64,000 nucleotides of DNA. Source: Bryoerythrophyllum caledonicum. Its lineage: Eukaryota > Streptophyta > Bryopsida > Pottiales > Pottiaceae. The notes beneath the pieces are model-generated. The model did no database searches, had not been told where the DNA came from, and saw only the letters and a program-made list of their open reading frames with translations. The stretch covers positions 11,838,867-11,902,866 of the forward strand of contig OZ020523.1 in assembly GCA_963971425.1 (NCBI GenBank), read 5' to 3'. The stretch's first letter is position 1. Each line of letters starts with the position of its first letter. The position numbers and the translations under genes were made by a program. Of this stretch, positions 46,804 to 59,639 are shown piece by piece.

Positions 46804-49156
46804 AGTTAACTTAAACATGCAATTAAGCAATTATGCACTTAGCCAAGTGCATTGATTGGTGGTCAATAATGGCAAATTTTTGGTCAATTTTTTTTTAAAA
46901 TAAAAAATTAGCAAGATTATAGTATCATTTTTGTAGTGAATTTACATGTCTCTTGCATTCAACATTGGCTTCTTCACATGCACATAATTGACATATTTTC
47001 TCGGTTTTAGTATGAAAAAGACACTTTGAATGTTGTCATATATGATTGTACAAGTGAGTTTGCTATACAAAACTTACTCAATTTTTATTTGAGACGAATG
47101 ATAAGGCAATATGTACATTTGACAATGTTGTTTCTTGTTTAACGAGTTAATCATGGATTTGTCCATTGCAACTTGAACCAAATAGTTGGAAGGAATTTAA
47201 AAAATTGCTTTACCATTTGCCGAGTACAGTGTGGATTAGAGTAGTTTGAGCTTCTACACTAACTGTACATTTTACATGCAATCATCACTTGCTTGAAGAC
47301 AAATACGCAATCAAAATTTGACATGCATGTGCCTGATGTAAATTACTGCAGGTGATCCGCATCAATAATGAATCCACACAATACACACTATCTCGGATGT
47401 ACAGTATGTTTGAATGATGGATGACTTTCATCGACCCTGGGGTTTGGAGGGGGGGTGCGCCCGCACACCCCTAGCGCAAGCTGACTGCCATGAAATGATG
47501 AGCTGGAAATCTACCGTGGAGTCAAACCACAGGTATGTGCGCTGCTCGCAGTTGTCTTGCCCATTGTTTATTAACCATTCCCCCTCTACCTGAGCGCGAG
47601 CCCACAAACCTCCATGCTAAAACTTCCTGTGACTATGTTTCTCTAAAAAAATAAAAAAAAAACCCTGCTTTTTCAACCAAATGCAACTTGACCTGAGCTT
47701 TTGTACTGGTTTTGAAAACAAGAGTGCAAGGTTTTGAAAACAAGAGAGTGAGGTTAGACTCTACTATCACACTGAACACTCGGCAGAGCTAGGAAGAGAG
47801 CTAGTGGAGCGCCTGAGAGGAAGGGCAACGAAGATGGTGAAGATGGCAAACCTCGTTCAAAGAGGGGCTACTGTTGCGCTGCATCAGAAGTGAATGGTAA
47901 AATTAGCAACGCTCCAGGATATTTGCTACGTACTGGCCACGTATAGGTCAGGCATCCTCCCATCCAATCGCCCACATGCTGCAAATCCAATTGCAATCAT
48001 CTAATTTTGTCGCCCTTCGTCTCCCCACATTGCCTCAATTCAGATGTTGTTGTAACATAAGATGTGAGCAGTAGACACAAGCGATGGTGAGACTGAGAGA
48101 GTGCGAGAACTAGGATGACGATGAAACCGCACCTGGAACACTTGTACGAGGAAGAAGAAGAGTTTGAATGATGGCGAAGAGGCGGCGCGTGTTGTACCAG
48201 ATGAGGTTACTGCGCGAGGAGGGTTGCTGAGCTGCGGCGGTGGCTGCGAGAAGAGAGCTTGAAAAGAGAGCAGAGAGGGTTTCTGCTGCGGCGTGGCTGC
48301 GAGAAGAGAGCAAAGAGGGTTTCTGCTACGGCGCGCCTGCGCGAGGAGGGTGGGCAAGGAGGGCGACGACGACGACGTTTAGGGTTGGGCGGGTACGGGA
48401 TGGAGGGTATCGGCGGCGGGTATCGCCCACGGGCAATCCTTCAAGAAGCAGCTGCCCGAAATATTATACTTCCAAAGAGCTTGCTCTAGGGGTGTGCGGG
48501 CGCACACCCCCCCCAAACCCCAGAGTTGATGAAAGTCATCCATCATTCAAATATACTGTACATCCGAGATAGTGTGTATTGTGTGGATTCATTATTGATG
48601 CGGACAACCTGCACTAATTTACATCAAGCACATGCATGTCAAATTTTGATTGCGTATTTGTCTTCAAGCAAGTGACGATTGCTTGTGTACAGCAACTGAT
48701 TTTGCTTGCTAATTTACAGTTAGTGTAGAAGCTCAAACTATTGTGGTCCACATCGTACTCTGTAAATGGTCAAGCAATTTTTGTCTCTCCCAACAATGAG
48801 TTTTCAATAATGGAGTTAGTTGAGATTTTTGATATCAAATTAGACAAAGGAGACTATATTGATTACTTGCCCAAAAATAATGAAAGCACAAATAAATGGC
48901 CAAATGTGTCAAATGTTTCCTTAAAAATAGAAAAAAATAATTCAACAATCTCTAATATTCAATGGCAAATTAATTATGTTTTAGCATTTACAAGGTCCAA
49001 AGCTTCAATTCTTCATATGGAATTTTTTTGAAAACAAACTTTTGAAAAAATGTGTTGATTTGGCATTTTTGTGTGCTATGGCCGCCACCATAGACAAGTG
49101 CACTTTTTGAACTACAAGGGCAAAATTGCTTAATTGCATGTTCTTAGAGTTAACAC
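46804..49156. mobile_element. Long-arm inverted-repeat (foldback-like) element
   Basis: The left arm, 46804 to about 47475, matches the inverse of about 48485 to 49156. Inner parts are very alike (left CACACTATCTCGGATGTACA and TGACTTTCATC; right the inverse at 48530-48600), and the innermost end is a GC-rich GGTGTGCGGGCGCACACC stretch. The outer ends share GTTAACT and ACATGCAATTAAGCAATT. The middle of the arms is diverged. The 1-kb centre has no recognisable gene, only GA-rich near-repeats (GGCTGCGAGAAGAGAGC at 48240 and 48293) and CGGGTATC words. A non-autonomous DNA transposon (Mutator-like or foldback) is likely. A target duplication could not be fixed because GTTAAC is itself palindromic. 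Confidence 0.7.
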
Positions 49157-51112
49157 AAGCTCATTTTACTTTGAGCGGATATAGAAACATAAGCTCCTTT
49201 TGCCTTCTCCGGATATAGAAACTACACATCGTTTCTAAGTTGACTCGGACTAACTGCTAGTTAACTGTTGGTTAACATGCAGTAGCCGGGTGTGATCACC
49301 TAGTTGACCTTTTACTTTAACAAAAAGCGCACGCCCCCGCCAAGTAACTCCAGCGTATTATTTAGATATTGGATGAGTATCACCTTGGTATATTACATAG
49401 ACTTGATTCTTAACCCTTTAACAACAAAGAAACCATAGTCTGGTTGATGAGATCAGTTTTTGGTGAGCCACGGCTGATTGAATCATAGGATTGATTTGCA
49501 GTTGCCTGAGTGGTTGTGCACTATGCTTTCCTCCATCTAATCCATCTTTCTAATCTCCAATCAGTTGAGGCAATAACAAACTACAACCATTTTTGTGAGA
49601 AAGGTAAATAGTGAAATCTATTTTCCATGTAGATTCTGCTGTGCGGAATCTATTAAATCTTAAGAATTTTCAACTAACACCTTTCATTTGGGGGTGATTA
49701 CAAAATTTGAACCTTTTGATAATCATGTTCAAATACGACACCATATATAGAGAATACTATGGCCACCAGTGGCACCTTGCGACATTTAAATTTTAACCCT
49801 CGAAGGAGCCAAAACATTTTTTGGAAACTAGAAATTTTGAAGTAGGTTTGTTGAGAATTGATGAAGAATTGTAGAATTAGAAATTCAAGAATATTCCCAA
49901 CGTAGGTGGTTTGTCAAGCGAGATTTCATGATGTGGTGCCTAGACACAACACAAAAGCCAAGTCTGAATTGAACTCAGAACAAGATACAAGGCTCCTGGT
50001 TTAGACCTCAGTACCAAGTTTGTGGTATTCAGACAACAACAATTAATTTCCACAAAAGGAAGCGCACCACATCAAGATCTCACATTGCACATGATCGTGT
50101 TTTGACGCGTCTTTATTCAAAAACTCGCCCATGCGGCCTGAAATACTCAACAGTGCTCAATAGTACTCCAAATACTTAACACGGTGTATGATTCTTTCGA
50201 AATACGGATTCACAAAACAATATACCAAAATGAGCCTTTGAATCTTCTTCACATGTGAGATCACATTATTTTTCACAAAAGTTGACAATTAGATCTTTGA
50301 TGCAACACTTTACACCAAAAAAAGTATTCAAATAATTATAAGCGAAACGTCAAGAAAATGCAATGCAAAAGTAGAGGGGAAGCCATATATTCCTTGGCAC
50401 CATAAAGAGTTAAGGGTTGATGTAGACTTGGACTTTGGTTGGGATTGACTTTGCTAGAAGTTGAGACAATTTGAAGGCTACACCAAAAATTTGAATTAGT
50501 GTGCATTTACTTTCTATTTACTTGAGGTTATACAATGCTACTCACATAAAAAATTTATCTGAGGCATGTGTACAATTCTATAACATTATTTCTATCTCCA
50601 AATACTTAAGGTGAATAGATCTCTTTTCATACCTCAAATAAATAAAAAGTAAAGCCGCACTAGGGCAAAATGTGTACGTATAAGTTTCTATTTGTGCACA
50701 ATTCCTGTGCGGACCAATTAAAAGTCATATAGTCAGTATCAACGAGGTGTTGGGCCCACTTGTAAAAGATGTTGGAGACTAAGTTGAACCCAATCTCAAG
50801 ATTAGACAAGTATTTGGATATTTGCATGTTTCTGTCTGTGCGGTCGTTGTTGGCCGTTTGAATCTCTCTGATTTCTATGTTTGCATACTTTTAGACAATA
50901 AGCTCCCTCAGGCATGATTTTGGACTTGACTTGTTTCTTGTGCTTTTGATTTGGCATGCTGAATGAGCATCGACAAGATTTGGTGCAAAGAATTTCTTAC
51001 ATGGAGATACCAAATACCATCTTAAAGCGGTCAACAAATGGGGGAGATTAACGGTTGATACTTTAGACGGGAGAAGTTAGGAGGGAATGTTGAGATTGGA
51101 TAGGATTGTGCA
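49157..51112. other. Spacer without recognisable genes
   Basis: Only short frames in AT-rich DNA. GGATATAGAAAC occurs twice (about 49178 and 49211). No domain or structural RNA was recognised. Confidence 0.4.
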
Positions 51113-51120
51113 GTGTAGAC

Positions 51121-51625
51121 CAGGGTAGTCATAACGGACAGGTTGAGGTGATCAGACGGGACAACCGGACGAGCGGTCCGAACGGCACGGACGGACGGTT
51201 CAGACGGATTGCCCGAACTGCGCCCAATAATTTTTTGCAAGTAAGAAATTCTTACTGTGATCGTCACGTCACATACGGACGTGTCCCGCCACCGTGGCAC
51301 TAAGGCGGGGACGTCTCCGCCCCTGCCCTTTGGAGGGGGGGACGTCTCCACCTGTACCATTTAGGGGCGGTGACGTCTCCACCTCTAGCATTTAGGGGCG
51401 GACACGTCCTTGTGGCCAATATATTATTTTATGTAGTCAACTATTCATTTTTTAGTTTAAATCCTGCGTGGCATCACTTTAGTTCATACGTGGCTGCTAC
51501 GTCGCCTGTTTTTACCTTGCCGGTAAGTCAACCCTATATTGACTGTATCGGACGGGCGAGAGCTTTATCGGACGGGCGAATCGGACGGACGGACGAGCTG
51601 GACGTCTGTCCAGTATGACAATCTG
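51121..51625. mobile_element. hAT-type non-autonomous element, 505 bp, 8-bp target duplication
   Basis: The flanks are identical 8-mers GTGTAGAC (51113-51120 and 51626-51633). The ends are CAGGGTAGTCATAACGGACA and, inverted, CAGATTGTCATACTGGACAG, which agree at most positions. An 8-bp duplication and CAGGG-type ends are marks of the hAT superfamily. The inside is made of CGGACGG-type words at both sides and three to four copies of GGACGTCTCCACC near 51310-51390. No transposase is encoded. Confidence 0.85.
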
Positions 51626-52398
51626 GTGTAGACCAGAGGAACAAGATTGTGTAGAGAGCTGCCGCATGTTGAAGGCTCAAGATTGTCTGGTAGCAGAAAT
51701 CAAGAAATTTGATGACCTTAGTAAGAGGCCTTTTTCATGCCCCGAGTGAGTCCATCTGCTCTAAAAGGGATCTCAATTGCTGAGTTTTATCGAGGAATAT
51801 TGAGACAAGTTTTAGATCCTCTTCCTTACAATCTTGAGGACGATCTACCTAAACCTAAGTCACATTATCAAAGGACGTCAACGTTCAACAAATAGGAGTT
51901 TCAAAGAAACTACACCACAGTCCTCCCGGTGGATTCACAGCAGTTGCCAGCGCGACCTTCTTGCGTATACAAAAGAACATGCAATCGCATTTGGAAGGTT
52001 TGGCATCAATCCAGCCGACGACTACAGTTGTTCCCACACTGCCAAATGATACTGTAGATAGAACCATTATTGAGGTCCCCTGCCTACGACTCTTCGATAC
52101 ATGCGGCCAACCTCTCAACCATAGTTTTGTGATACATTAATTAAGTAGCACCTTGTCGTGAAGGAAGTCAGTAGATATTGTAAAAAGATAGAAAAATAGG
52201 AAAGTGAATGGTTAGGGCCGAAGGTGAAGACATGACTAGCAGATTAATCCTCAATTGCGCAGTCATACTTCACCAAACGGCATTCTTATCTTAGAGGATC
52301 TTTACTACATCATGTCACTAGCTCAGGGCTTAAGAGCGTCCACTAGCTGGATTTCCTGCTGATTCCAACACTCCCATGTTCACGCGTGAGCTAGCTGC

Positions 52399-52476
52399 TC
52401 TGACAAGCCAAGGATTCGAACCCGGACCGACGAGGTGCAATGAAATACTCAGCCAACCAAACTGAGCCGCGGTCGA
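52399..52476 (-). ncRNA. tRNA-like sequence, probable SINE head or tRNA relic
   Basis: On the minus strand, GGCTCAGTTTGGTTGGCTGAGT resembles a tRNA D-arm with an A box, and GGTTCGAATCC about 35 bases on matches the B box and T-loop. The anticodon arm and acceptor stem do not pair well, so it is not an intact tRNA. Pol III promoter boxes of this kind head many plant SINEs. The body would extend to lower coordinates; no poly(A) or simple tail was confirmed. Confidence 0.5.
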
Positions 52477-52499
52477 TGATAGTACGTAGGCTCTAATGA

Positions 52500-54700
52500 T
52501 ATTTAAGCCATTATCTAACTCTTCTAAGATCAAAAAACCTAAACAGAGAGCTATGATATTTTAGTTTGTAGTAAAGGTAAGAAGTGTTTGTGTTTGGAGT
52601 CAAGTTAGAGGGAAGAAAATAGAGGCGGCTATTTGTAGACATTGTAGATAAGAGATAAGAGGGAACCTAAGCTTATGTGGAAAGATATGGGCAAGGATTG
52701 GAGGTAAATTGACTTACGTGACAAAGGTTTGGTCTAAAGAGGAGGCTTGAATGCGTGGGTTGATGTTAGTCCTTGACTTTCTTGCCCTTCTCCGACACTC
52801 GAATTCTTCTCTAAAAACTACAAATACCGTTTGGGTTTCTGGTTGTAGCATTGCGAGTTTTTGGAATTTGATTGTTAATTTTAAAGTGTTGTTTTTCTTG
52901 TTGTTAGCTTTTCAATGAGGTATCACATGCTCCAATCGGAGTTGTAGTGAAGCCGTGGTGCGGGTTTGAATAAAGAGGGGTTTAGAAATTATGGCAGTAA
53001 TGTATAGTCAACTCCCTTTATAACAACCTTGTTGGTTCTGCCTATTATATATAGAGGCTGTAATATTGAATGGATGTTGTGATGAGAAGGGTGGGGAAGG
53101 CTGTTAAATGATATTGTTGAATGAATGATTCTATCAAAGTATGGCATCAAAGGATGATGGTGCAAGTAATCTCTGTAGGATGCACACCAGTCAAGGGGTT
53201 GGTCAGACACATGTAGAACTAAAAAAAACTGAGTATTTAGTTCAAGCAATTAGTGTACATCAAGGCAGTTGATGGGCATGTAACCTCAATAGTGAATAGC
53301 ATGTAACTAAACTTCATCACTGATGGCAACTCTCATGGGAATCCACAATAACAAATTTATCTTACCAATAGGGACTATTCCTTGATAATGACCAATTCTG
53401 ACATGCCTTAGATTGAATGGATGTTATGTGGGGTGACAATTTGGTTTGATGGAAGTTGCTGTAATAGCAAATGGGTGTTGTAGAGAGCAACTAAATATTC
53501 TAGGCCCACGCCGCCTATTATAATGAATTTGTTGTTATATCAGATGCTTATATAAAGAGAGCCCACTGTACAAAGACTTTGAAGGAGTGGTGTTCCGCCG
53601 CCCGCAATCATGTGAATTTGATAGTAAGATTTAAAGGGTAGTATTGTAATTACCTTAGGAAGCTTATGTCAAAATCTTAGATGGATTAGGACTTTAATCT
53701 AAAAGTTATGAGGTGAATCGTAACCGGGATTTTGAGAGGAATTCAAAGGCAGAAGTTGGTATAAGGAATCTAAACGATAGGGGTGATTGGAGTGGTTTTT
53801 CCTTTTGTTATTTTGTGAGGGTGTTTTATGTCATATAAGTGATATGTGAGCGGAATTTGAGGTTCTAATTCGTTATAAGATAGGAATAATAAAGAGAGAA
53901 ATCAAAAGGGGGTTCAATATTCTCGGCAATAAACTTTGAGGTTGTGATTTTCTTCCAATAACGGATTTGTAGTAATGAAATTTGGTAGATAGCATCTCAG
54001 AAAGATAATGAAGGTTGTGTCAAAATTTTAGAACCATAAAGCCTTTAAAGTAGAAGTTATAGGGGAATTTGTGTTCGGATTTTTAGGGGCAGAGTTTGGT
54101 ATTGAAACCTTTGAGTTTTTTAATATCATAGGAAAGGATTAGGGAATATGACATGTATGGGAGTCTTTTAGATGCTTATTTAAGCTAAGTACATGAAAAA
54201 AAACCTTGTATTTGACTACCTAAATGCAAAAAAATCCTTGTGTTTCCTAAAACAAATTTCTCTCAATACGACAACGTACTACTTCCACCTGCATCAAATT
54301 ACAAGAGCACCATCCATGTTTGGCAAGATGCCAATACTCTTTTCTTAGCTTTCAGACTCAATGAAAGCATCTTCCTTCAAGATTTGGTCCAAAAACCTTC
54401 TAATCATATTAGGCACAACTGACTTACCACGCGCAACTGATTGAGATGCCAATCACAAGGATCAAAAGACTTTTGGTCCTCACGACATTCTATTAGCCTT
54501 GCTAGAAGAGAGCAACAAATTTCACGTATTGGCATGGCAAAGAACAAAGGTAGGATTTGTGGGATGAGGGGCCTCTTTGTTTGAAAAATAGTACGCCACC
54601 CTCAATGTGCACCTATTGAAGTCGCCGTGGAATCAAGCGTTGATTCTTCTAGAGACCCCTTGTATATAGCAAGTGCCTAGCCGCCTAGTTTTCTTGTTGT
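52500..54700. other. Spacer without recognisable genes
   Basis: Frames are short and AT-rich. Nothing resembles a known domain. Confidence 0.4.
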
Positions 54701-54714
54701 TCTGACCTCACACA

Positions 54715-57257
54715 ATGGAAAGCCGTGAGCAGAGACCATGGAAGTTGACAACACCAAGGGCACATATTGTTTTGTCCATGGAACTACCAAGCTTTAGTGG
54801 TTGGTTTGCAACCTCAAAGGGATTTAGGGAGCTCAATTCATCCGTTCAAGAGGTCAAAAATGCTTCAATTGCACGTGGTTTAGGAGGAGAATCCCGCACC
54901 ACCTCCATCCATAGACACTCTCGGGTAACACCTACCCTAGATGTCCCTGACCGAGGTAGCAAATCTCTTGTTCGACGACGTACTTCAACATATTAGGCTT
55001 AAAATGGACATGGTCTCTGCCTTCAAAGCTTCGGGAGCATGGCATACGCGCATATCAAGGCCATACTCCAGCACACGTGAGACAACCCCTACTCCCACCT
55101 ACACATCCTTCACTTATCAACTGGAAATCCTGATGCCAACAATTGTACCAATACGGACAAGGATCAATAACCATGGCAAGTTAGGACAACTCTCGACAAT
55201 ATCCTTTGGCATATGCCATCTAGGGAAGGACATTATGGCTTTATGCGACTTCAATACAATCGCTGAGGCAATAGAAAACACCACCAAACTACCAATCTAT
55301 ATAGTTTTGGGCCTGTCTCCAAGAGAGACCTTCTTGAGCCCCCTTCACTTCCTTAATGGTATCAAGTGGGAGCACATACAACAATTTGCAAAGAAGTTAT
55401 TTGTGTCATTTGATCAACACGACGCGGTTTGGAATTTCCTCAGGACCACAAAGTACAAGCATGGCAACAACTTTGATTTACACTTCTTTGGGTTCATTGA
55501 ACATGCCAATTTGGCCGCAATATCAAATGGCAAATTTATATAGTATGTCATGGCACGGATCCACTTCATCCATTCCCTTCCACCACTTTGCAAACGGCGA
55601 CCTCACGCTAAGATACCTCAAGCTGTGCCTCCAATTTTCTAAGCATTGTGAGGCGGCACTAGCATCTAAGCCCAAACCAACAACTCTGTTTGCTCTTTCT
55701 AGTTATGAAAATCTTAAGATTACTTGTCTTGTCGTGCTCGAGCATGAGTTGTGCGCATTGAGTAGACACGACACGATCCCAGAGGCCACCTCAGCCCATC
55801 CCTCAAACATACCATCTTATTGATTACAAATCAAGTGCAATTCCTTCATAAGGTGATGCAGTTCACATATAGTTGCATCCTAGAGATGCATCCAAAATGG
55901 AGGCAAGAGGTCCACTTATCAATGGTAGATACACACGTGTTGTATTTGCAACACCATGGGAATAATGCCATGAATTGATCTCTTGGATCAATCATGCTCG
56001 AGAGTCTTCCTAGCTAGCGTAAGCGCTTGGAGGCACAGATGGGCCAAAAACTAAATAACACATCCATTGTGCCTAGGATGTGGCACTTGCAGCCACCTAA
56101 CTCTGCACTCATCTTATTTATATTTTTCCAACTCAACTGCATGACGCCATCTAAGAAGCTCGTGGTTATTAGACCGTCGGTGGTTAACGACTCTATCAAA
56201 GGGTGTGGATTGCCATTGTATCTTGGACACCAACTGCAACCACTTCGCAATCCTCCAATCACTAGTAGAATTGCTCAACTTGAAAATTCAATCGGCCAAT
56301 GTTTAAGTTTCAATTGCAGACAACAAGTCATACAAACCACTAGGCATATTGTCCATCACTATCACTGTGACTGACGTTTCTGCAATGGTGAAAGCCATTG
56401 TTTCTAAGGTATTCGCCCATGACCACCACCTTCCTATCATTGCTAGTCTATATTTGGTCCCAATTCCACCCCATATGTACCCCATTTCCACCCATTCATT
56501 CTTTGTCAACTCCAAATTAAGGCTTATTATTGGTCAAGACCTCTAACTTCTCGTCGGTGCTAATAGGAGGTGCCTAGTGGCAGAAATAGGCTAAACATGG
56601 CTGACCACTTTAAAAATTCATAACTACTTCACATCTCATTAGAAAAAAATAAAATCACTTGGGTTGAGATTGTAATTCTACAGGCTATCAGTTAAAAAAT
56701 TGTATTGTTATTTGGATTCTCCTTATATGCACATTGCTTAAACTGTCGGCCATGGGGGTATACCTAACATATTAAGACAAAGTTCTCCTTGGGCTTGACT
56801 GGATGGCAAAGACAAATTGTGTGCTAGATATTGCATGCCGTTGAAAGACGATCTCACCGGTTGGACATTCAGCCCAAACGGTAGCGCTCTCGTATGTCAT
56901 ACTTCTCCTATGAACACCAGTTCTAGACGTCCTAGCGCATACTCCAGCGGCGGTTACATCACCCCCGTATGCAATGGGCAGACTTTCTACTGTCGCACTC
57001 AAGGACAATAAGTTATACACATGGTCCTCGCTGCGTGCAGGAAAAGCCGCTACTCCGCCCAAACTGACCCACCTGAACGTGTGCCTACTCCGAGCTATCA
57101 ACGACTTCGTGGTCCCGCATTCATGCAATGTCTCCAAGACTCCATGCCTACTCCAAGCTATCAACGACTTCGTGGTCCGGCGTTCATGCAATGTCTATAT
57201 TCCACCAACGTGGTCACGGCATGCCCAGATGATCACTTCTTGCAACTAGATGCCTAG
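54715..57257 (+). pseudogene. Decayed coding cluster of unknown family
   Basis: Plus-strand frames at 54715-54996, 54941-55543, 55527-55823 and 56027-56374 follow each other with small overlaps and frame changes. They look like one former coding region of more than 500 codons. The longest (200 codons) encodes CHLGKDIMALCDFNTIAEAI, GIKWEHIQQFAKKLFVSFD and HGNNFDLHFFGFIEHANL. I do not recognise a domain; a retroelement or host gene relic is possible. At 57082 and 57145 a 63-bp unit encoding CLLxAINDFVV is tandemly doubled. Confidence 0.35.
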
Positions 57258-57259
57258 CG

Positions 57260-58455
57260 TAGTCTCTCGCAGCAATCGCAAGAATTGACTGCCTACCAAG
57301 ATTCACCACAAACAACACTGGTAGGATAAAATGCACAACCATAGTTGAAATAGGGTTAACATCCTAATCTTTGGACTAGAAAAGGAGCTGCAACATGGAT
57401 CCTTCTCTCTTGTGAGCACAAGGTACATTATGGGGAAAGTGATAATCTCAACGTCAATGTCTGCACAATGCACTACGCACATTAACTTAATCCTTTAAGG
57501 TCAATGAGCTTTTTAGCGTGTGAGAGTCTACAAGTGTTCTAGATGTAAAGTTAACTTGCGTATTGTCTTAGCTAATATTAGGTAGTCTTACATGCACAAG
57601 TATATTGTATATTAGATACACTTGTATGTTGGGCCATTATTAACCTCTAAAGGCCCAATGTCTCCTCGGGGGACATATTGAGTTTGGGTAAAGACCGTAA
57701 GGTCCCACGATCTCAAATTTAGGCATAAATTATGGAGATTTTTTTTTGAATGGGCAACGTTTTATAAGCTTCCCGTAGTCATAGTTTTTGTAGAAATCCA
57801 ACCTACGTTTCAAAAGCTACAAGTTATTTTCAATGATATATACAAATAGTGCAGCGCTTTAGTGTGACATATAACAAATAGGGTAAATTTAACTAATACT
57901 AAATTTTATAGGAATTCAAGATTTTGTCCATTTAAAAAAAAATGAAATCCTCTTGGAAAGAAAATGGAGATCTTTGCATTTATTGCACCGTTTTTTGAAT
58001 TTCAAAACTATGAGAAGAATATGATGTATGTTAATCTTGAAGTGTATTGTTGATTCTCAGTACATAGTTGCATTGCAGGATTTTTAAGGACATCTTCTAC
58101 CCCTCTTATACTTCTAAAATATGGTGCATATGTGCCTATCATTATCCTTGTCAAGTTAAAATTAGAAATTCACTGACTGTAGTGCAAAAAGTTGCCATAG
58201 AAGGTGATTGAAGTTTGTTGAAGGTGTTTAGTATGACCTAAAGAAGAGCTTATGTCTCACTTCAAAGGCTCATATCTTTCAATCTGTGTGGTCAATCTCA
58301 ACAAAAAAATTACCACACACATTGGTACAATCCTAGTACATGTTCTTACAGTCAAACATGTAAAAACTGTGTTTATTTGCATTTTATATCGAAACTGGCA
58401 GTTTTCAGTGAGTTTGGGTGCTAGAACGTTGCAGGCCTTTAGGGGTTAAGTTACT
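57260..58455. other. Spacer without recognisable genes
   Basis: AT-rich DNA with short frames. No repeat or structural RNA was recognised. Confidence 0.4.
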
Positions 58456-59413
58456 TACCCTATTGTCCAAGTTTAGTAAATTATTTGATGATCTACGACA
58501 CATGAACTTGCAGAAGTTCATCAGTGTAAAAAACCACCATGAAGTAGGGGTTTTGTGATCTGATTCTCTCTCCAAGTGGGGGCACTATCCACTCACAGGT
58601 TCGTATAATTGTCAAGAAAACTACACTACAGATCAAATTTAGTGTATGTCATAGTAGGGTATTTATAAATCCAATAACTTTTTACTCTTGTTGAATATTT
58701 TTACTATGAGCACAACTATCTACACTACTCAAAGAGGTGGATCATTATAGACATAGTTGGTAAAAATATTCATCAAGAGTAAAAAGTTATAGCATTTATA
58801 AATCAATTAGTGTGACATACACTAAATGTGATCTTTAGTGTAGTACACTGATGTCGGAGATGAATAAAAGGGTCACACTTATGCTGCTTGCACAAAATGA
58901 TCGAATCATGTCGATGAGGAAATCAAAGATGATCTTCAAGACGAAATCGGATTCTACCAACTCCTTGTCGGAGTGTGAGCAGCTTCCGCGACTATCCATG
59001 AACTTACTCCGAGTCGTTTCTAGCGACATACTGCAATTTTCAAACCTTTGTAGATCATCACCCTATTGTTCAAGTTTTGTGAATTATTCAAAGATCTACA
59101 TTAACGCATGAACTTGCAGTGTGACAAACCACCATTTCTCTCTCCAAGTGGGGCACTGTCCACTCACAGCTTCGTATAGTTGTGAAGAAAACGAGTACGT
59201 TCCTGTCGGAGATCAGATATAGAGTCAAACCTATGCTACTTGCACAAAACGAGTCATGTCGATGAGGAGATCAAACATGATCTTCGAGACGAAGTCGAAT
59301 TCCACCAACTCCAAGCTGTAGGAGTGTGAGCAGCTTTCGCGACTATCCGTGATATTATTCCGAGTCATTTCTAGCGACATACTGCAATTTTCAAACCCTT
59401 GTGGGTCATTCGG
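58456..59413 (+). repeat. Tandem duplication, one copy with a MITE
   Basis: The first copy (about 58456-59060) and the second (about 59061-59413) share ATGAACTTGCAG, CTCTCTCCAAGTGGGG, CACTCACAG.TTCGTATA, TGTCGATGAGGA and AGCGACATACTGCAATTTTC in the same order. The first is longer by about 230 bp because of the MITE at 58621-58843. The second therefore gives the empty site. Differences between copies are spread evenly, so the duplication is not recent. Confidence 0.8.
58621..58843. mobile_element. 223-bp MITE with about 90-bp terminal inverted repeats
   Basis: The left end CTACACTACAGATCAAATTT and the inverted right end CTACACTAAAGATCACATTT begin arms of about 90 bases, ending with ACTTTTTACTCTTGTTGAAT and its inverse match. 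The flanks read TA on both sides if the ends are taken as CACTA, which would suit a Tc1/mariner-type TA target. A CACTA family member is not excluded. No coding capacity. Confidence 0.85.
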
Positions 59414-59639
59414 CAGAGGAAAACGCAGCTAGTTTCTCATCCGACATCCGCAAGAACCCTGTGGCCCACTTGGCTAGCTTCGAGCAGAAGCCTACGACCT
59501 CGACATGCATATACAATCACGCAACACACGCAAAGAACTTAAGACTTTGCCATGAACGATGTCTAAAGCCTGGCCCTATAATGTTTTATCTTATTTAAGA
59601 GATTAGTGCATTATCTTTTTGGACTGGTACAAACTTTTG

